From: Botryococcus braunii | Taxonomy: Eukaryota > Chlorophyta > Trebouxiophyceae | Length of the DNA: 55,000 bases | Direction: 5' to 3' | Assembly: GCA_002005505.1 (NCBI GenBank) | Contig: KV908637.1 | Span: 1-55,000, forward strand | In this document: positions 13,166 through 24,600 of the stretch, piece by piece | How the letters are laid out: each line of letters starts with the position of its first letter | Position numbering within the stretch: position 1 is the first letter of the stretch | Notes under the pieces: model-generated | Seen by the model: only the letters and a program-made list of their open reading frames with translations | The model's database searches: none | Told to the model about the DNA's origin: nothing | Position numbers and translations under genes: made by a program

Positions 13166-14039
13166 GGCGGGGGTTACGCAGACAGCGAGCGACAGGACAT
13201 ACAACCCGAGTCCGGTGTCAGCAAATACGCCCCACGTCCCCCAAGCACTCTTTTAGAAAGCCATTCTCTGGGATCCGGGCCAAGATGGGGTCGAGAGAAT
13301 TGCTTCCTAAACGAGTGCTTACAGGACTTTCGGCTACACATCCTGAGATGCCCTGGCACCAAGGCGTTCGTGCCATTCCACCAAGAAGGATTCCTATACA
13401 TACATGCATCTCCCACACCTCAACGCCCCCATCCCGAAAGGCATGTTTGTTAACCAATATGAGCTGGAGCAGAAGTTTCTCCCGGTCACTCGTGTTCCAG
13501 TGTACGACCGCCTCTTCTCACACCCAACATTGCAGCGGAGGATGTTGCACTGCCGCGAGCCGCCGTCCACAAAACAGGGGACGGCCGGTGCGAGACCCGG
13601 CAGGCTCGAGTCCCTAACATGCCCAGCTTCTTTACACAGCTCACACGAGCTCCTAAAAATGCACGTCTCTTGACACCGAAGGCTGAGTTGCCCAAACGCA
13701 CGGATCTCGGCAAAGCAAAGCGATGTCGTCTTGAAGATAAGAGCCCTACTGCCACCGCACCCCTGCGCGGAGAAGCCTCCTCACTCGGACTCGAGCCTGG
13801 CACCTCAGTCGGGCAAAAGTACGCCTGCAGAGAGGAACTGCCCCAGAGGGAGGACTCCATAAAGGGGGCTGTCTTCCTTTTCCTAAAGGCGGCCTTCTCC
13901 CTAAAGAAGCCCTCCTTGTACTTACGAAAAGCAGCACCACAACTTGCGCTATGCGCCTCGCGGCAGTCGGGGCATCCGCCTGTGCGCGGCAAACGGGCCA
14001 TCCTCTCAACCGCAGCAGCTGCTGCTGCTGCAGGGGAGC

Positions 14040-17000
14040 TCACTCAGTGGCTTTACGCTGCTGGATCATGGTCCGGCTGCTCCCACTCTGCGGGGAGCGG
14101 GATCCGGAAGCAAGCTCTCGGGACCCGCTCTTGTCCTCCCCAAGGGGCGTGTTGGACCCGGGGCTGTCCTCGCTGGACCCCGAGCCGCGTTTCCCGGACG
14201 TGCCACCCGCCATCTTTACAGGTGCGTGCCGGAAGCTGGCTGCCGTGTCCTGCAGCTCAACCGGCTGCTCGCGGCGCTCGGCGGGGGGCGTGGGCCGGGC
14301 AGCGAGGGGCTGGAATTTGGGCATGGATGGTGATGCAGTCTCCTCCCGGGCGGAGGGTCCCTTGGGTCCCGCAGAACGGACCCCTCGGGCCCCGGTGGCG
14401 GTCTTGCCCGCAGGTGCCGTTGCGCTGCAGGAGGGCGTCGCACGGCTCGTGCTCGTGCGTCCCTTGTTCTCCTGTTCCCGCTTCAGCTGCAGACGGTACT
14501 TCTGGAGGTGACTGGCAACATTCTCCCTGGTGAGGTAATCCACACCCATTGCCTGCTCCCCCGGCAATACAACACGCGCTTTACAAAATTTTCTATTACA
14601 ACATGCGGGTCTGTCAAAGGATTCGTGCTTCCCAGCAAGGGACGGAAGCATGTGATCCATGAGGCACACTGCCAGACAGGGAGCATTGCAGTGCTTGAAT
14701 GCTCTCCCACCATCACACGATCGAGCTGGATCACCATGAGCCTCTTGAGGAGAATTCAGGCATTCCAATGGGAAACTCTGACGTGAATTCAGGCATCTGA
14801 TGGCAAACTCGGGACGTGAATTCAGGCATTCCAATGGCAAACTCTGAGGTGAATTCAGGCATCAGATGGCACCTCTCTGAGGTGAATTCAGGCATCCTGG
14901 ATCGCAAACGCCATAGAATACACATTCGCAAGTCAAACTCAGCTACTCGCCCCTAGAGAGCTCAACCTAATCTGAGAGGGCACGTACTTGACCTTCATGA
15001 CCTCATCCTACTGAACCTACACAACCTCAACTACCAAGCTGTTGAGGATGGTGCTGCATTGTGAGGCACCAGGAGATAGGGCAAGGGGTGGAGAGGAACG
15101 GGCCATGCACCGCATACGCTCTCCTGAGGAAGTATCGATTTTGACCACTTCAGATGCAGAGTTCATGTCCTCTCCCAAAAAAGCGTTAAAACCCAGGGAG
15201 TAGTTGAAGGAACTCGGACCGCCCAGCACAGGAGTCTGCACCTACTGCTCTCCTTGCCTCTTTCCCCATCCGAGTGTAAGACCTCACCAATGCAGACAAG
15301 TAGCTTCAAGACTCCACAAACAAAAGTAGCTTCAAGACTTATGAACAGAAGTGGCTTCAAGATTTCATAAACAGAAGTAGCTTCAAGACTTATGAAAAGA
15401 ACTGTAGCTTCAAGACTTCATGAACAAAAGTAGCTTCACGACTTCATGAACATTGAAGCTACTTTTGTTCATGAAGTCGTGAATCTGCTTCTATTCATAG
15501 GTCGTGAAGCTACTTTTGTTCATGAAGCCTTGAAGCTACACTTCTATTCATAAGTCATGAAGCTACATTTGTTCGTGAAGTCGTGAAGCTACTTGTCTGC
15601 ATTAATGAGGACTTGCTGCTCGGATGGGAAAAGAGGCAAGGAGAGCAGTAGGTGCAGACTCCTGTGCTGGGCGGTCCGAGTTCTTTCAACTACTCCCTGG
15701 GTTTTAACGCTTTTTGGGAAAGGACATGAACTCTGCATCTGAAGAGGTCCAAATCGATACTTCCTCACGAAGCATACGCTCTCTCAACAAGGGTATCAGG
15801 AACTTCTCAGCCCTATTGCGTTGCTCTCCAACCCCTGTTGAGAGAGCATTCAACCACTTCAGATTAGTTCAACTGCCTCAAACGACGGCCTTCAACCTAG
15901 GGGCTCTACAAAAACTCAAAGCACAGGACGCTGCACCTCCGGCTCCCTGAAATCCTTCCCCATTTAATAAGGACCTCGACCATGCACACTCGTAGCTGCA
16001 ACACTTCATCACCATCGAGAACACCTCGGCGGCCCCAGCATGCAAGGTTGCACATGCTGTACCTTTGCTATCTGCACTTGAGTTGCACCCTGACTGGTGC
16101 TGTACCTCTTCAATCTGCTCTCCTCACGCACCATAACCCAGTACCATTTTCACAGCTCAAATCGTCACTGAACATGATGCTGACATTAACTCCATCCACT
16201 ACGTCGGTGGAGGAAAACCGTAAAGTGTCTGGCGTGTTCCTGAGCCGGGTTTCGCCCTGTCCTTGCACTACAAAACATGTGACCACAAGATATCTGTCAC
16301 ACACACCTGCATAATTTTCTTTGGTACGGCTTGGTCGACTCCGATCTTGAGAACGGCATCCAAAAACTTCTGGTGCAGCTCCGACGTCCAGACCATTCGG
16401 GCACGTTGGACCGGCTGGTTTCCATCTCTTCTTTGACCATTGGCGACTCCTGCATAGCCACAGATTCCTTCACAAGAGCATAATCAGTACTCGCTTAAAA
16501 TTGCGGCGCGCCAGCTTGCTCCAGAACTTCGTGACCCACAGTCCCCTAGCACGGCTCGCAACACAAACACCACTTCGAACTTCAAATTTGGTCCACACCT
16601 GAGCCATTGAATTCAAGGCCTTGCATAGTTGCCCCTCTCATGTCGCAAGCTGCTCCTTGGGGGAAGGGCAGGGCTCCAGGATACCCAGTCCAGCCCGGTG
16701 CTGCCTGAGAAACAGGAACCCTCCCTGCGAGGACGTTCGCCTTCTCTGACAGGCGCTGGTTCCACTGACAAGGGAGCTGCGGTGCTCCAGCCAATGCGAG
16801 ATATGGATAAGAGTGGGGCGGCGGCAAAGGTATTTGCGCAGGGTCTCGCATCCCCAACCACGGTCCAACGTAAGGGTACGAGGGATACGCCGGTGGACCC
16901 AACCCAGCCCCAAGCGGCAAGAGGGTTGATGTCTGGTAGGCATTTGCAGCCTGTATCTGCTGCAAGAGCAGCGAGTCCATATAATTAGGCCACCCCTGAT

Positions 17001-17172
17001 GGTACGCGGGCACGTCTAGTCTCCGCGGGGGTGGAACAGCGAAGGCCTTAGCAAGCATCTCCGGGGGTAGAATGCATGCATTGGGATTGGGAAGTTCTGG
17101 AAGCTCTGAAAGAGCAACTGCAGCCTGTTCACAGATTCCGGCCCCTGCCGTCGCGACAGCCTCTTTCCCCAT
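14040..17172 (-). CDS. GARP-family transcription factor (type-B ARR / LUX-like), three exons
   Basis: A spliced gene for a plant-type GARP (Myb-like) DNA-binding protein. Exon A is 17172-16599, starting at an ATG that directly follows a CTGCAG acceptor-like site; it encodes a Pro/Tyr-rich region of about 191 codons. Exon B is 16449-16307 and holds the first half of the domain (RARMVWTSELHQKF, then GVDQAVPKKIMQ). Exon C is 14552-14040 and holds the recognition helix (LTRENVASHLQKYRLQLKR) and a Ser/Ala/Pro-rich tail to a stop. Phases fit: A to B is phase 1, B to C is phase 0 (IMQ/AMGVDYL), all GT-AG. The domain resembles plant type-B response regulators and LUX/PCL1, which bind GAT-containing DNA in the nucleus. 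No receiver domain is visible upstream, favouring a LUX-like protein. Intron 2 (1754 bp) holds a foldback element. The true 5' start and the 3' end of exon C are less certain. Confidence 0.85.
14750..14900. repeat. ~33-bp minisatellite
   Basis: Five copies of a unit with GTGAATTCAGGCAT and TGGCAAACTCTGAG, spaced about 33 bp. It lies in intron 2 of the GARP gene. The minus-strand ORF across it gives an MPEFTSE-like peptide repeat, which is an artefact of the period. Confidence 0.8.
15125..15767. mobile_element. foldback element inside GARP intron 2
   Basis: Outer arms 15125-15290 and about 15600-15767 are inverted copies with few differences (both read TGAGGAAGTATCGATTT from the outside). The inner arms are about 30-bp units, AGTAGCTTCAAGACTT then TGAACA, running one way to about 15449 and in reverse complement after it. 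The whole thing could fold into a hairpin with arms of about 320 bp. GCATACGCTCTC occurs directly outside both ends (15112-15123 and 15772-15783), flush on the left and 4 bp out on the right, which could be a target-site duplication. It encodes no protein, so if mobile it is non-autonomous. Confidence 0.7.
15786..16300. other. rest of GARP intron 2, upstream part
   Basis: Only a 16-bp imperfect inverted repeat was noted (GCTCTCTCAACAAGGG near 15778 against its complement near 15831). No coding segment. Confidence 0.4.
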
Positions 17173-17299
17173 CTGCAGGTTCCTCCAACTTCTCACCAAA
17201 ATATCTCTCCCCAGAACGACGATTTGTATAGTAAGTTCTGATTGCCTACGAATTAAAGCAGGTTGCACACGATGGCTCTTGTTCGCTTGAGAGCTTCTT

Positions 17300-19290
17300 G
17301 TGTAGGAGATTTGCGGATATCAGTGGTACTTCGTCGCCTCCATGGACCACTTTTGAGGGGGAGATAACAGATTTCGTCGACGTGGTGCAATGGTTGGTCG
17401 AGATTCCGGCAGGATGTAGATACGGCGGAGGATATTTTACTGGCCGATATTTGTCTAGACCGGAGATCCCCCGCAGCATTCCTCGTGTCACGCGTGTGAT
17501 CTGAAAAGCAAGACGGATGCCTGCGCTTTTTCGCCGAGCGTTTCATTTTGGCCGCGTAAGTACGCTCAGATAGATCGGATGTCCAGATACGAGATTCCGC
17601 TCTTGCTTCCACGTGGCTGGAAAGGTCAATCAGAGGCCTCGCAATAGCGGAGGGCAGGGGATTACGTGGGTCTGGAAAGTTCGGTCGGAGAAAGTTCAAT
17701 CTGTGAGGGAGTGGGCAGCGGGTTGATACTTGCGACTCGGTCACATGGATTCACAGTGGCGCCCCACGTTGGCCAAGTGGAAATAGGCATATCTACTACT
17801 GTAGAGTTGCGTAAGAGAACCCCATGTGCTAAGGACAAAGCGTATCCATGTTGATGGCGAAGTCCACAATTCTGGCAGCGGCTCACTACACCGACTCACT
17901 ACAGGAAAGGTAGTGGGCCCAAAACTGACTTCAGAGTTCAGTGATCCGTGCCCTCCGTGCGGACGTCAGGAAGGAAAATGTACGTCAAGGACCCGCCACT
18001 GTAGAAAGAAAGAAACGTTAGGCTGGTCTTTTATCCCACTCTAGTAAAACAGAAAGAATTGCATCCCCCACTGTAGTTAGTGGATTGTAGTCCAGAACCA
18101 GCCACTATAGGCTATAGCCCCTGGATCTGGATGTAATTCTACATCAGACGGGGTGAGGGAGTGGAATATTTCCTACCTTCAGCAACCCCTTAACACCAAG
18201 GCTACAGAATCCTTCTGCTAGCGAACTGTACCGAGAGCGCACGAGTTTAATGTTGTGGCGCACATGTTGGCTCCCCAGGTGGCCAGCTCCTGAGCGGGTG
18301 GGTTGAGTTATGTAGTTCTGTGTGTTGTGTAACATGTTTCCTTTGGCATCAATACAGGCGTTCACGAAACCGCCCTACGAACCCTATGAACCAGCCCTGG
18401 CTACTGCGGGAATCGGAACTCTTCACCCACAAAACCAGCCTCGTAGCAAGCAGCCAACATGCTTCCATATGGTTACATAACAACGGTAAAGGATTACAAC
18501 AACCACCACTCGGCTTAGGCTTCCCTCACAATCCCGTTCATCCCATCCCTTTAAGCTTCAAATAGTAGGAGGTCAGCATGGTTTTGGGGGCCAAGACGCT
18601 AAGGAGTCGCCTTAAATGCTGGTGGGTGTGGGCCAGGAGAAACGAGCAACAGTCTTGGGGGGAAGAGCCGAATGGAGCTGAAGTGGGGATTAACAGGATT
18701 GTGGGACCTTTCCCCGCCCCGGGAAGGGTGGGGGGGGGGGGGAGTACTTGCTTGCTATTTTGAGACAATACTTGCTTGCCACATATGTAGTGAACATATG
18801 ACGTAAACAACTCATATGACATTAACAACCTCCACAGGGACCATGGTAGACGCTCGGCGTGCTGAGTTGGGTACCTTCTGACCGCGCGTGGGCAGCATGC
18901 TTCTCGCCAGATGACCTCAAAAGTTTATTTCATTGTGGTCCCCAGGCACGGGCCATCGAACACGAGGAGAGCTCTTGAGAGAAGGAGACAGAGGATCAGC
19001 GGATGCGGGAAATTCCGCATGATGACCCGAACTGCACATTGCAGCTCCAGCATACATAACCTCCTAACACTAACCATGAGAGGTTTTTGTTGAGTTGTGA
19101 ACATACATTATAGAATGCCTTGTGCTTTAGGTGATCTTCAAATGTACATTATTAGGATACGGGTCCACTGTCCACATAAGGTACCTCGAGACACGTTCGG
19201 ATGAGGTCTATTTCGAACATAAGGTACATTGTGATCGTGATCACACGTTTGTGATCGAACTCATAAGGCTGCTGCCGTCGCTTAGTCGGC
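17300..19290. other. upstream region of the GARP gene; no gene recognised
   Basis: A minus-strand ORF at 17744-17253 (163 codons, basic) lies directly upstream of the GARP exons but has no motif and no consistent splice link. It may be 5' untranslated sequence or chance. A poly-G run lies at 18731-18742. The rest shows nothing I can support. Confidence 0.3.
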
Positions 19291-19291
19291 C

Positions 19292-19761
19292 AACTGGTTT
19301 GGAAAGATGCTGAGCATTCTTGATGCTAGTCTTGTCCATTGAGTTAGATGTGCAATATAGCAGACGGTCGTCCGGACTGGAGCTTGAGGCACCTATTTTA
19401 ACGACCTGTCTGCATGTTTACAGGTGCGACGAAGCAGTGTGTGGTGTGTAAGATGTGCATGTGTGATTGCTGAAGTGTGAGTGAACCATCTTAGTGTACA
19501 ATCAAGCCACCCAAACAATTAAGTGACGGAGGCTTGATTGAGTATAGGAAGGTACTCGTTCTTAGCCGTAAGGAGCTTATCCGTGGTTGTTGATCCTAAT
19601 GCTCACTGTCAGATCATCGTGTAACGAACTGGTTTGGAAAGATGCTGGGCATTCTTGATGCTAGTCTTGTCCATTGAGTTAGATGTGCAATATAGCAGAC
19701 AGTCGTCCGGACTGGAGCTTGAGGCACCTATTTTAACGACCTGTCTACATGTTTACAGGTG
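19292..19761. mobile_element. 135-bp direct-repeat pair, possibly a miniature LTR (TRIM-like) element
   Basis: Bases 19292-19426 and 19627-19761 match over 135 bp with about three differences, separated by 200 bp. Each repeat ends with ACCTGTCTGCATGTTTACAGGT-like sequence, itself a small inverted repeat. The size fits terminal-repeat retrotransposons in miniature. I could not find TG...CA ends, a primer-binding site or a target duplication, so a simple segmental duplication is equally possible. Confidence 0.4.
19499..19540. other. hairpin between the 135-bp repeats
   Basis: CAATCAAGCC at 19499-19508 pairs perfectly with GGCTTGATTG at 19531-19540. The role is unknown. Confidence 0.5.
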
Positions 19762-20770
19762 ATGCCAAATGCCCATAACCTAACAGTTTTAAAAAGAGAC
19801 TGCCCAAGCCAACCACTTCAAAGCCCACCACGTGGTCTGAGATCAAAAGGGTCTCGGGTGAAAGCGTGGACCTTCCTAGCACATACCCGCCTGAACCAGG
19901 ATGCAGATTCCATTCAAGGAACTCAGCGATTGTGATTGCAGCATGTGGGGAGGGTCTCGCCAGTGGACGAAAGCCACCACGAAACACCAGCATCGTGATT
20001 CCACTAAAGGGCAGGGTTCTGCACAGCGACCAAAGGAACCAAAAGGGCCGGTTGCCTGCCTTGGACGTTATAGACACCGTAAGCAGTCATAAGGACGTCC
20101 AGCTAGCCCCCCCCCCCCCCCCGGCCCCAAGTTCCCTTCGCGGGGATGGGCTTTCCAGTCGCAGACCTAGTCTAAAGATCTTTCACTTTTACAATTAAAA
20201 GGTTTTCGTTTATACGTAGCGCCGCAAAGAGAAAAGTGAAATATATAGGCTTCACTCTTTATTCTTAAAGTGAAATATAACAGTCCCAAAAGTGCAATAT
20301 GTCACTTTGAAAGTAGGGGCTTAATTGATGGGTGTCGAGCAAACAGTCCTCACGTGATGCACCTGCAGGCAAAAGGCAATACAATGTAGCCCCTCTTTTT
20401 ACCCTTCCCCCTCCCCCCTTTTTTATTTTTTATTTTTTTTTTTATTTTTTTTTTCACTTCTGATTTCGGGTGTGGTGGTGATTGTTCGTCTCCGTTGTCG
20501 TCAGATATGACTTGGACTGCCTCCCTTTGACCCCTGTGCAAATTTGCAGGCAAGGACTGGAGGAAGTGGTATCCGTTGTTTGGTATTAAGAGTGAAGCTT
20601 ATCCTAACCGCACACCAGAAATCGTGCATTCCGTTGTTTCTCCCACTAGCGGAACACCACTTTTATGACGATACCAACCAAACGAAGTGGGGCACTGGAG
20701 TTGGACTGGCAAAAGACGCTGACAAGTCCGTTGTTGTCTCTTTCAGGATGGAGGCATGACACTGTTGTCT
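19762..20770. other. no gene recognised
   Basis: Contains a C16 run near 20107-20122, a T-rich stretch at 20415-20455, and AAGTGAAATAT repeats at 20230-20320. A minus-strand copy of the dispersed GGTGTGCGGTT motif lies at 20579-20620. Confidence 0.35.
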
Positions 20771-20771
20771 T

Positions 20772-20916
20772 CGAGCACGAGAGCATTCACGACATGTCCT
20801 GACCAATGTTCACAAAGAGCAATCACAGTGCTGATGTCCCGACCTACATGCAGAAAGGAGGTACCGATGTTAATGTCCCGACTTGCATGCAGAAACGAGC
20901 AGTCACGGTGTTAATG
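20772..20916. repeat. 41-bp satellite, left part
   Basis: Diverged units of the form TAATGTCCCGACC, ATGTGCAGAAA, CGAGCATTCACGGTGT. The array continues at 28057 and 35454; two copia insertions split it. It ends at copia-A in the target duplication TAATG (20912-20916). Confidence 0.75.
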
Positions 20917-21607
20917 TGAAATATTCTGGGCTTGGCGTATCCTGCATGGTGGCGGCACGGAGGGTGTTAGACGATGTCCTCCTACTTGTGCGTTGTTAAG
21001 TAGGCACGGACATATACAAGTCAAGGACTGGTTAGCAACTGATTGATAGACACCCGGAGTGCCACTATAGTTCCAACCAAGTGTTACAATATCTCTCATC
21101 TCTCCTAACAAGGTGACGCAGTTCAAACACGCCTAACCTGCTCTCACCCAGGTCGTGTTCATTACTTTGTCCGATGAGCTAAACTCAACTCTATATGTCT
21201 AACATGTTCTAACAATGTTCATCTGAGTGCTAAATCCAGGAATACAATAAGGATTAAGTCACCTGCATGGTGGCGGCACGGAGGGTGTTAGACGATGTCC
21301 TCCTACTTGTGCGTTGTTAAGTAGGCACGGACATATACAAGTCAAGGACTGGTTAGCAACTGATTGATAGACACCCGGAGTGCCACTATAGTTCCAACCA
21401 AGTGCCTTCCCTATCCGTGCTTGCCCCATATGCCTCCTTTCTACAAACGTGTCTGTAACTTGCGTTATGATAGTCTTCGTTCAAATGCATGTATTGCCTG
21501 GCAGAACTCAGGGTTCTGCCTCTCTTTCCTAATTGGTATTGTCTTCATACGGAGACTTGCCATTATTACTCCTCTGAGGGAAAGGCATAAAATTAATTAA
21601 CACAACA
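20917..21607 (-). repeat. copia-A 3' LTR
   Basis: 691 bp; reads TGTTGTGTTAATTAATTT from its 5' end (21607). It contains an internal 143-bp direct duplication (20941-21083 and 21262-21404), also present in copia-B. The short ORF at 21364-21600 is part of the LTR and recurs at 27813-28049. Confidence 0.95.
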
Positions 21608-21624
21608 CTTCCCCTTGCCTTTAC
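21608..21624 (-). promoter_or_regulatory. copia-A polypurine tract
   Basis: AAAGGCAAGGGGAAG on the minus strand directly abuts the 3' LTR, as expected for the plus-strand primer. The same sequence precedes the 3' LTR of copia-B. Confidence 0.85.
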
Positions 21625-21625
21625 C

Positions 21626-24600
21626 TCACAGAAACTTGGCCAGTCCCAGTGAGTTACGATGTCCCAGAAACACTTGTCTAACTAGTGGTTTGGTAAAAAT
21701 GTCAGCCACATTTCTAGCAGATTGAATGTACTTGAATTCAACCTGCCCCTTTGCAATAGCTTCACGTGCGAAATGACAGCTAATTGCAATATGCTTTGTG
21801 TGTTTGGAGTACACCGGATTCCTCAGGTGGTTTATACACCCTTGGTTGTCACAATGAATCTTCACTATCCACGGTAACACTCCAATTTCCTCCAGGAAAC
21901 CTCTCAGCCAATTTGCTTCCTTCACAACAGCACTTGCTGCCATGAATTCAGCCTCCACTGTTGAAGTGGCAACAGCAGATTGCTTTTTACTTCCCCACAC
22001 TACTGCTCCTCCAAACACAGTGAGGACAAAGCCAGTGGTAGAGAAGCGATGATCCTGATCACCTCCATAGTCGGCATCCACATAGCCTTCTAGCTCTATC
22101 TCCCCCCCTCCGAGAGTTAGAACCAAATCTCGGGTTCCTTTCAGATACTTCAACACACGGATGGCTTCATTCCAATGTGCTGTGGTGGGAGATATGCGAT
22201 AACGAGACAATACACCTACTGCCTGAGCTATATCGGGACGTGTGGTGTTGGCTATATACAGAAGAGACCCTACTAACTCACAGTAACGGTGACCTGGAGG
22301 TAGTGGACTGCCAGCACCAATGCTGTCGCTCCCATCTCTCGGTGCAGGCCTTTGGGACATTACGAAATCTTTTGTCATGGGAGTATCAGGTCCCACTGAC
22401 TCAAGATCCAAGCCAAATTTCTCTACAAGTGCATCGATTTTAGGGATGCAACTCAGGGTGATCAGCCCTTTATCTCTATCTCTCATCACTTGACATCCCA
22501 AGAAATCCTTCACTTCCCCAAGATCATGGATGGTGAATTCTTTCTTGAGAAGTCCCTTCACTCTCTCGATTTCTGACATGCCCTTGGAAACTATCAGAAG
22601 ATCATCAACATAGATCAGCACATAGGACTTTCCTCCATCAGTAGAGCATCTCACATACACTCCCGCATCACTCTTGCACACCTCATACCCCATGACTTCA
22701 AGTTTGTCATTCAGGGTTTTGTGCCAGGCACGTGGAGCCTGCTTCAGGCCATACAACGCCTTTCTCAATCGGCACACAATATTCTTATCACCATTCTCAA
22801 AGCCAGGAGGTTGCGTTACATATACTTCCTCCTCGAGCTCACCATTCAGAAAGGCGGTCTTAACGTCCACCTGATGAATTTCACAGCCCTCTCTTGCAGC
22901 AACAGCAAGCAGAGCTCTTCTAGCTCCATAGCTACTAGTAGGAGCAAAGACCTCCATCACATCCACTCCAGGGATTTGTCTGCATCCCTGTGCCACTAAT
23001 CTGGCCTTGAATCTCACAACATTGCCATGTGCATCCATTTTCACTGAAAATATCCAGTGAACTGGAATAACCTTATGTCCACGAGGTCTCGGAACATACT
23101 CCATGACCTCATGAGTATCTAGAGAATTTTGCTCTTCCTGCATAGCTGCCTTCCAGTATTCCCACTGGGGAGACATCTGTGCTTCTCTCAAATTAGAGGG
23201 AACGTGAATTTTCCCAAATCTGACACCTGTGTGCTTTTCCTCTGAATTGCCTGATTTTCTCTCACTTTGTCCAGAACCCACTACTCTTCCACTGACACTC
23301 GCTGAGTTACACATCACAGGCTCTCCAGTAGAAGTAGAATGCTCTCTCATAGCACGCTCTCGCTTGGACTCACACTTGGCTTTGCACAAGTTACTCTGCT
23401 CATCCCTCACATCATCCTCCCATGCACAGGTACCTCTCGGACAGTCTTTGTAATTTGGAATCCCTTCACATTGTCCAGACTTCCGATTCACCTCCTCAGA
23501 CACACTCTGACATGCCTGCAAGAGTTCAGACTCTTCAGGTCTCTCACAAGCAACATCGGGATATGGCAGAGTGTCTGCATACTTCCCCTGATTTATGTGA
23601 TCCACATGCCTCTCAGACCGACTGCATGTCACTGTTGGGAGTGACCTCACATCTCTGACATCACTCTCCCAGGCACAGGTACCTCTCAGTGAGCACTTGT
23701 AATTTGGTCTGTCTCCACAATGTCTGTGCTCCTGATTCACCTCCTCCTCTCGTCCCTTACATGGAGTCAAGGATGCAGATCCTGTCTCCCGCTCACAATC
23801 ATGTTTGGCTGGTGCAGAGAAAGCATATGATGCTTCCTCTGACCGGTGGCTGCCACCACAGTCCCGTCCAGGAGTGCTCTGACTGGACGGGTTGCCAGAA
23901 GAACTCTGCATGGTCACATCTCTTACATTTCTCTCAGTCACTGAACAAGACCCACCCATACTGCTCAGCTCCCCGGGACCATTTGCAGCTTTGCATGTAG
24001 CTGCCCCCCTCACTGCACTCACATGCAATTCATGCCCCTCATGTGAATCACCCTCTAGCTGCACTTCCCCTGGTCCCTGTGACAGAGAGTCACATTCAGT
24101 CAACCCCTCTCGCTCTCTGCTCTCTCCCTTCTCCTGTGGCAGCAGGAGGTCTTTGGCGGCAGTGCGTTGTTCGTGTCGTTGAGCCCGGGTCAGGCCATCC
24201 AATTGGTGGTTGCGGCAATCAGACCTAGTTGGTCTGAGGACCTCCTGGGCTCGCTCCATCTGCGGTCGAAGGTGGGAGTCCTGTCTCACTCCTCTGGCTA
24301 AGTCCTGTACTGCCTCCAGGGTTTGATCCATCTCCACTGGGTCACACAGTCTTCTGGATTCAGGCTCGGGCTCAGCCTCACTGGGGGGTCCTGTGACAGG
24401 CTGTGTGGGGAGGTTGCTGGAGGCTGGCAGGTACTCAGGCTCACTGTGTGGGTCATCAAGATCTGTCTCAAGGCTGATGTTGGTTGTGCCAGGGGAGGTG
24501 CCGGGAAAGACTGGGGGAGTGTCACTTGCAGAGGGCTCAGGACACAGAAACTCTGTAGACTGTGTTGAGGAAACGCTCATGCCAACCCGAGAGGCTCCCC

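Noticed and set aside
13486..14533. Long ORF on the plus strand (304 codons) and a minus ORF of 185 codons
   Set aside because: The plus ORF is partly the mirror frame of GARP exon C. The minus ORF might hold a further GARP exon, but no motif supports it.
21364..21600. 78-codon ORF, repeated identically at 27813-28049
   Set aside because: It is LTR sequence; the repetition is explained by the two LTRs of copia-A.
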